This document shows, one piece after another, positions 32,878 through 37,221 of a stretch of DNA of 37,221 nt. The notes below the pieces were generated by a model that worked only from the letters and a program-made list of their open reading frames with translations, searched no databases and was not told the DNA's origin. A program made the translations under genes and the position numbers. This DNA is from a bacterium. GTDB taxonomy: Bacteria; Auribacterota; UBA3054. The stretch is from positions 1 through 37,221 of the forward strand of contig JAFZXZ010000006.1 of assembly GCA_017616555.1 (NCBI GenBank), given 5' to 3'. How positions within the stretch are numbered: the first letter of the stretch is position 1; every line of letters begins with the position of its first letter.

Positions 32878-34698
32878 TTAATCTTCTTCTTCCTCTTCTT
32901 CGTCCTTATCCTTGCCGCCTGAAGCCTGTTTGCGGCTGTGGACTCTGTTGGCCTCGTCAACTTCTTTGCCAAGCGCCAGAGTCATCTCCCTGATCTGCTT
33001 GAAGAATTTGTCGTTCCAGTCCACGCAGGACTTGAAGTTGCGGAAAGTCTTGTTGGCTTCCGTTATCTGGTCGTTAGAGATCGCAGCCCTTACGAACCAG
33101 GCCGTGATGCTCATGCAGTCCGCGGATTCCTTGTTGAATTTCTTTACGAATTTCCTGACTTCGTCGCCAGCCTCTTTCCACTTGCCTTCGCTCATGAGCT
33201 GGGTGGCGCGGTCGCGGTAAACTTTCAGACTGAGGTCGTAACGGTCCTTTTTGGTCGTGTCGATGATCTTCTTTTCCATCTGAACGGCCAGCTCCTCGTT
33301 GCCGGCGGCTCTGGCGGCCTTGATGAGTTTCTGACGGCAAGCTGCCGTAATATCCTCAATGTAACGGAACTGACCGATCATGGCATCAAGGTGAGCGACC
33401 AGGTTGGTGGAATTAGTCTTCTCCAAAAGCTGCGTCTTGAAGTTCCAGGCGTAAACGTTCTTGGGGGCCAGCTTGATGGCGTTGTCGATTATCTCCAGAG
33501 CTCTTTCAGGATACTTCGTAAAGGAGAAGACGTGCGACATATAGACCATGCGGTTGGCCTGCTTGTAGTCGTCCTTGGTGTAAACATCGTCGGTCAGCAG
33601 CAGAAGCTGATGGTCCGTCATGTTCTCGCCGGTCTGCGGATCGGTGGCGTGGCCTACCACATAGTTCTGCGAGGAATAGCGGCCGCATTCCAGATCCCAG
33701 GTGTCGTTGTCCTTAAGGTAGCCGAGCCAGGCGTGCCAGCCGACGCGGCCGGAACCGCCGAAATAAAGCGTGGGAACGCCGCCGGCTTTGCCGACCGTCG
33801 AGGAATAATAAGCCTGGTCGCAGCAGATGCCGCCTCTTTTCTTGATCTCCTTGAGGGAGTAAACTTCATGCGGCCAGCTATACTGGCCCTTCTCCACGCG
33901 CTCATAGACGTAATGGATGGAGCCGTAGGCGTTGCCGAGTCTGGACCTCGTGTAATGCGTGTGTTGCTGAGCCCAGGCCAGTTCAGAGATCGGCGCGTTG
34001 GCGTTGATAATGAACTTGATTATGCCGGGATCGGTCTTGGTGAAGTTGCACTCGACGAAACCCTTCTCGTTGGACTGCACCCAGAAATCATAGCGTTCCA
34101 AGTCCGTGTCGCTGTTGGGAACGACCGCGCCGTCCGGAACCTGTCCGTGGGGCTTGGCGGAAAGCGGCTGGTCCCAAACGATGGCCAAACCGATGGCCAG
34201 CTTGTTGTACTTCGGGAATGTATCGGTGCGCTGGAGGTAGTACTCCTGCAGGATACGCATGACGTTTTCCAGATTATCCTTGGAGGAATAGGCTTCGAAG
34301 AAGTTCTCCGTGAAATCCCTGTTCGACATGATGTAGTTGAGGAACTTCTGGTCGAGGTTCGCTAATTCCCTGCGGTGAGCATGCAGGAACGTGCACCAGC
34401 GCTGAAGACCGACCATCGAACACCATGATTCCTCCTTGATCTTCGCCGGATCGTAGTTGTTCACCATCCACTGCGTCAGAGCCAGCACATAGTAAGCGTA
34501 CGGCGGGTTCTGGGCGACGGCGGTCGAGATCTGCTGGAATTTCTTCGGCGTCCAGTTGTCAAGCGTTATGCGGTGGATCGCCTGAGTGATGGCCGGCATA
34601 TCGACGGACACTTTTGCGACCGTATTGCTCTCTTCCGCCAAAGAGACGGAAGTCAATGCAAAAGCAAAAACGGCCAGAAGCAGAATAATTTTTTTCAT
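32878..34698 (-). CDS. Secreted transglutaminase-like protein with acidic tail
   Basis: The 606-residue protein has a signal peptide (MKKIILLLAVFAFALTSVSLA). A transglutaminase-like core lies near 245-345: KKRGGICCDQAYYSS supplies the Cys (C292 or C293), GWHAWLGYL the His (H322), and DTWDLE the Asp (D335), in the order of papain-like transglutaminase folds. Bacterial members often cleave or bind peptides rather than crosslink. Residues after about 375 look helical with a TPR-like segment (PERALEIIDNAIKLAPKNVY). The tail is Lys/Asp/Glu-rich and ends in a run of Glu. It lies 15 bases after galE and 22 before the GH3 gene. The substrate is unknown. Confidence 0.78.
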   Translation of the reverse strand: MKKIILLLAVFAFALTSVSLAEESNTVAKVSVDMPAITQAIHRITLDNWTPKKFQQISTAVAQNPPYAYYVLALTQWMVNNYDPAKIKEESWCSMVGLQRWCTFLHAHRRELANLDQKFLNYIMSNRDFTENFFEAYSSKDNLENVMRILQEYYLQRTDTFPKYNKLAIGLAIVWDQPLSAKPHGQVPDGAVVPNSDTDLERYDFWVQSNEKGFVECNFTKTDPGIIKFIINANAPISELAWAQQHTHYTRSRLGNAYGSIHYVYERVEKGQYSWPHEVYSLKEIKKRGGICCDQAYYSSTVGKAGGVPTLYFGGSGRVGWHAWLGYLKDNDTWDLECGRYSSQNYVVGHATDPQTGENMTDHQLLLLTDDVYTKDDYKQANRMVYMSHVFSFTKYPERALEIIDNAIKLAPKNVYAWNFKTQLLEKTNSTNLVAHLDAMIGQFRYIEDITAACRQKLIKAARAAGNEELAVQMEKKIIDTTKKDRYDLSLKVYRDRATQLMSEGKWKEAGDEVRKFVKKFNKESADCMSITAWFVRAAISNDQITEANKTFRNFKSCVDWNDKFFKQIREMTLALGKEVDEANRVHSRKQASGGKDKDEEEEEED

Positions 34699-34713
34699 AA
34701 TTTCACCAATTGA

Positions 34714-35673
34714 TCATTTCATGCTTTTCCAAGCGGTCTCAACGATGTATTCGAGTTCGCTCTCCTTGGGCTGCCAGCCGAGTATGGTCTTGGCCTTCGT
34801 AGAATCGGCCACCAGTTTCGGCGCGTCGCCCGGGCGGCGTTCGACCATGACTTCCGGGATCTCCTTGCCCGTCACCTTGCGGCAGACATCGATGACTTCG
34901 CGGACGGAGAAACCGTTTTCACTTCCAAGGTTGAAGATGCCGTTCTTCTTTTCTCTCTTCAGATATTCAAGGCCCAGAATGTGCGCGTCGGAAAGATCGT
35001 CCACATGGATGTAGTCCCTGATGCAGGTGCCGTCAGGCGTCGGATAGTCCGTGCCGAAAACTTTGATGTTCTGGCGTTTTCCCTTGGCGACCTGGAGAAC
35101 CAGCGGGATGAGGTGCGTTTCAGGATCATGGCGTTCCCTTAATTGGCCTTCCGGATCGGCGCCGGCGGCGTTGAAGTAGCGGAAGATACAGTAGTGCATT
35201 CCGTAAGCCTTGCTGAAGTCGTCCAGTATGAGTTCGACCATGCGCTTAGACCAGCCGTAGGGATTAAGAGGAGCGATCGGCGTGTCTTCGCTTATTGGCA
35301 CTTTCTTGACGTCGCCGTAAGTGGCGCAAGTCGAAGAGAAGATGAAATTGTTGATGCCGAAATCCTTGCAGGCCGTGACGAGAGTCAGCGTCTGGGCCAC
35401 GTTGTTCTTGTAATACATGTCGGGGTGTTCGACGGATTCGCCGACCGCTGCGAAAGCGGAGAAATGCATGACCGCTTCGATCTTGTGCTCGTTGAAGATC
35501 TTTTCCAAGATCTCCCTGTCGCCGATATCGCCTTCGTAAAAATAAGGGGTCACCACCGCATCGCGAAAACCTCTGGACAGATTGTCTAATACGACGACTT
35601 CGTAACCCTTAGACATAAGACGTTTCACACAATGGCTACCAATGTAGCCGGCTCCACCGGTAAGCAGGATCAT
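34714..35673 (-). CDS. galE: UDP-glucose 4-epimerase
   Basis: GalE interconverts UDP-glucose and UDP-galactose and supplies galactose units for polysaccharides. The 319-residue short-chain dehydrogenase-type protein shows the NAD-binding TGGAGYIGSH at its start, FSSTCATYG around 112-120, the catalytic Y139-x3-K143 in NPYGWSKRMVE, FRYFNAAGADPEG, and the C-terminal VERRPGDAP. The start at 35673 is preferred over a longer frame. It gives the canonical MILLTGG beginning, and its ATG overlaps the TGA of the upstream methyltransferase as ATGA, implying translational coupling. Confidence 0.96.
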   Translation of the reverse strand: MILLTGGAGYIGSHCVKRLMSKGYEVVVLDNLSRGFRDAVVTPYFYEGDIGDREILEKIFNEHKIEAVMHFSAFAAVGESVEHPDMYYKNNVAQTLTLVTACKDFGINNFIFSSTCATYGDVKKVPISEDTPIAPLNPYGWSKRMVELILDDFSKAYGMHYCIFRYFNAAGADPEGQLRERHDPETHLIPLVLQVAKGKRQNIKVFGTDYPTPDGTCIRDYIHVDDLSDAHILGLEYLKREKKNGIFNLGSENGFSVREVIDVCRKVTGKEIPEVMVERRPGDAPKLVADSTKAKTILGWQPKESELEYIVETAWKSMK

Positions 35674-37220
35674 ATTTTTTCCTTTTTGGTTGCGAGGATG
35701 ACGCAGTCGCGGCATCCCCAGATTAGATCGTTTATCTTTTCAAAATTCTTTTTCGCTTCTTCTCCTAACCCCGGAGCGTCGCAAATCAATTGCTCGCTCT
35801 CAGGGAAGGGGTGAAGGAACTTGATGTCGATATCCTTGTAGCCCATCTGCTTCATGCGGTTCCTGAGAGCGACGGGATGAACAGGCCTGACGTGCGTTAT
35901 GTCGCTGAAGAAATCGCAGGAAGCCACGTGCAGGTTCATGATGTTGGGCGTTTCCATGGCGATGAGCCCGCCGGGTTTCAGAGCCTTCAGGGCGAGGGAA
36001 AGGAATTCTCCCTGCTGGGACGGCGTCAGGTGCTCTATCACATGCATGGCGGTGACGGCCGCCAAACTTCCCTCTTTCGCTTCCCTGAGATACTGGAAAA
36101 GATCCTTGCATTCCATATCGAGTCCGGCCTTCTTGCCCCTTATGACCGCGGCCTCGTTGTTGTCGATGCCGATGGCAGCCAAGCCATTTTCCTTCAGCAG
36201 TTCCAATAGCTCGCCGCGGCCGCAGCCGAGGTCGGCTATCAAACCGCCGCCATTTGCGGCCTTTTCAAGCAGCGGAACGTAAAATTCGAGGCGTTCCCTG
36301 ATGTCCGCGACATCTCCCCTGCTCTCGTCTTCGAAAAGCTCGTAATCGGCACTTTGCCAGGCTTTCTCGAAGTCGTCGATGACGCTGGGGGCGGCTTCTT
36401 TCTTTCCGCTTTGCGTCACCGTGAAGTTTCCGCTGGCAAGTTTTTCCTTAAGTTCGGAGAAAACTCCGCCGATGGCGGCGTTCCTGAGCTGCAGGTCGTC
36501 CACGAGACCGTGCAGTTCCTTGAAGCCCTGCTCGATGGAAGTAATGCGCAAAGCCGCTTTTTCGCTGACGTCGCCAAGATTCTTCACGCCTTCATCCGCG
36601 GCGTTCAGACGCTTGACGGTCTCTTCATTGAACTTGCCGATAGCTTTGATACTCTCATCAGCGGCTGTCAAGCGCTTCGCGGTCTCTTCGTTGGTCTGGC
36701 CAAGGGTTTTGATGCCCTCGTCGGCGGAATCCAGACGCTTCGCGGTGTCCTCATTGAACTTGCCGATCGCCTTAATGCTCTCATCGGCGGCAGTCAAGCG
36801 CTTCGCGGTCTCTTCATTGGTTTTGCCAAGCGTCTTAATGCCGGCGTCCGCAGAATCCAAACGCTTGACAATATCTTCGTTAAACTTACCGATTGCCTTG
36901 ATGCTCGCATCAGCGGCGCTCAGACGCTTGACAGTATCTTCGTTAAACTTACCGATAGCTTTGATACTGTCATCCGCAGTTGCCAAGCGCTTGGCCGTAG
37001 TCTCTTCCGCAGCGGCTAGAGCCCTGACCGCGTTTTCCAACCCTTCCAGACGTTGCTGAAGCGCCGCGACGCCGCTGGCGATGTCGTTGACCTTCGCGCC
37101 CCATTCCTCAAGTTTTTCCAAGCGGGCATCAATGACTCTCAACGCTTCTTCGTTTCTCACTTCCGCCTGACGGAAATAGTTGAAGCGTTCCACCGTCTCT
37201 TCAAAACGATCCTGGAACAT
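35670..37220 (-). CDS. SAM-dependent methyltransferase with N-terminal 21-residue-repeat coiled coil (5' end may lie outside window)
   Basis: Residues 1-260 are predicted coiled coil, including seven 21-residue repeats at 75-221. Residues 290-516 form a class I methyltransferase with motif I LIADLGCGRGELLELL (327-342), IGIDNN, and MHVIEHLTP. LKPGGLIAMETPN and HVRPVHP follow, as in sugar or lipid-linked glycan methyltransferases. Joining a methyltransferase to a coiled coil recalls WbdD, which caps O-antigen and measures chain length with its coiled coil; there the coiled coil follows the enzyme domain. An ATGA overlap with galE supports work on a saccharide. The first ATG in view is one base from the window end, so the true start may lie further upstream. 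Confidence 0.8.
   Translation of the reverse strand: MFQDRFEETVERFNYFRQAEVRNEEALRVIDARLEKLEEWGAKVNDIASGVAALQQRLEGLENAVRALAAAEETTAKRLATADDSIKAIGKFNEDTVKRLSAADASIKAIGKFNEDIVKRLDSADAGIKTLGKTNEETAKRLTAADESIKAIGKFNEDTAKRLDSADEGIKTLGQTNEETAKRLTAADESIKAIGKFNEETVKRLNAADEGVKNLGDVSEKAALRITSIEQGFKELHGLVDDLQLRNAAIGGVFSELKEKLASGNFTVTQSGKKEAAPSVIDDFEKAWQSADYELFEDESRGDVADIRERLEFYVPLLEKAANGGGLIADLGCGRGELLELLKENGLAAIGIDNNEAAVIRGKKAGLDMECKDLFQYLREAKEGSLAAVTAMHVIEHLTPSQQGEFLSLALKALKPGGLIAMETPNIMNLHVASCDFFSDITHVRPVHPVALRNRMKQMGYKDIDIKFLHPFPESEQLICDAPGLGEEAKKNFEKINDLIWGCRDCVILATKKEKI
36558..36998 (-). repeat. Seven 63-bp in-frame tandem repeats coding a coiled coil
   Basis: The region encodes seven 21-residue units of the form TAKRLxxADxSIKAIGKFNE(D/E). 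Units 3-4 and 5-6 are near-copies of one another (a 126-bp, 42-residue block with a GIKTLG(K/Q)TNEE half and an SIKAIGKFNE half). This indicates a recent duplication of a pair. The seventh unit is diverged, and a degenerate eighth follows. Confidence 0.85.
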
Positions 37221-37221
37221 G

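Noticed and set aside
32856..32972. N-terminal extension of the GH3 gene
   Set aside because: It would overlap the upstream gene by 95 bases and place a signal peptide in the interior. The ATG at 32855 has a good ribosome-binding site.
32938..34365. Long open frame on the plus strand opposite the transglutaminase-like gene
   Set aside because: It lies fully antisense to a gene with signal peptide and triad motifs, and its translation looks like no family. It follows from the codon bias of the real gene.
35674..35715. Longer start of galE
   Set aside because: It would add 14 residues before the nucleotide-binding MILLTGGAGYIG and lose the ATGA coupling with the upstream stop.
36558..36998. 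CRISPR array
   Set aside because: The repeats are contiguous 63-bp in-frame coding units without spacers, and no cas genes are present.
1..37221. tRNA, rRNA, phage or transposase genes
   Set aside because: No cloverleaf, rRNA-like stretch, integrase or transposase motif was seen in the gaps or frames examined by eye.

Overview
The window looks like a chromosomal segment of a Gram-negative, probably anaerobic or host-associated member of the PVC group (Lentisphaerota/Verrucomicrobiota-like). This is an inference from three things: a Skp-Skp-LpxD-LpxC-FabZ-LpxA lipid A run, a protein with a PEP-CTERM sorting tail, and very large GspK-type pseudopilin-like proteins carrying lamin-tail-like segments. 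I see no tRNA, rRNA, CRISPR array, phage or insertion sequence. Coding density is high, and no gene-free gap exceeds about 180 bases.

Layout. (1) 1-7406: a phosphoglycerate mutase cut by the window edge (gpmI, minus), a 1329-residue GspK-like protein (minus) and a divergent ilvD (plus). (2) 7422-7550: a large inverted-repeat terminator between convergent genes. (3) 7563-17315, minus: one apparent operon of about 10 kb reading frr, a protein made of three STAS domains, nadE, a second giant GspK-like protein and a duplicated PEP-CTERM protein. It starts from a near-consensus promoter at 17354-17382. (4) 17494-19074, plus: comM/yifB, whose stop codon overlaps the stop of the next, convergent gene. 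(5) 19071-25250, minus: four tightly packed membrane-protein genes of unknown function, the first resembling DUF6754, followed by a STAS protein and a membrane-anchored SpoIIE/RsbU-type phosphatase with their own promoter. (6) 25416-29730, plus: two Skp/OmpH-like chaperones, then lpxD, lpxC, fabZ and lpxA, closed by a strong terminator. (7) 29781-37220, minus: a repeat-rich coiled-coil methyltransferase, galE (overlapping by ATGA), a secreted transglutaminase-like protein and a domain-permuted GH3 glycosidase with carbohydrate-binding-like modules.

How the parts fit. Much of the window concerns the cell envelope: lipid A synthesis, outer-membrane chaperones, sugar-nucleotide and polysaccharide modification, pseudopilin-like export parts and a sorted surface protein. 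Two STAS-containing loci and one PPM phosphatase suggest partner-switching signalling. No cognate anti-sigma kinase or sigma factor is in view.

Most worth a second look: the four-gene membrane module next to the STAS/phosphatase pair; NadE, whose amidase domain appears to have lost the catalytic Lys and Cys; the triple-STAS protein; the two giant GspK-like paralogues; and the 21-residue repeat coiled coil fused to a methyltransferase.
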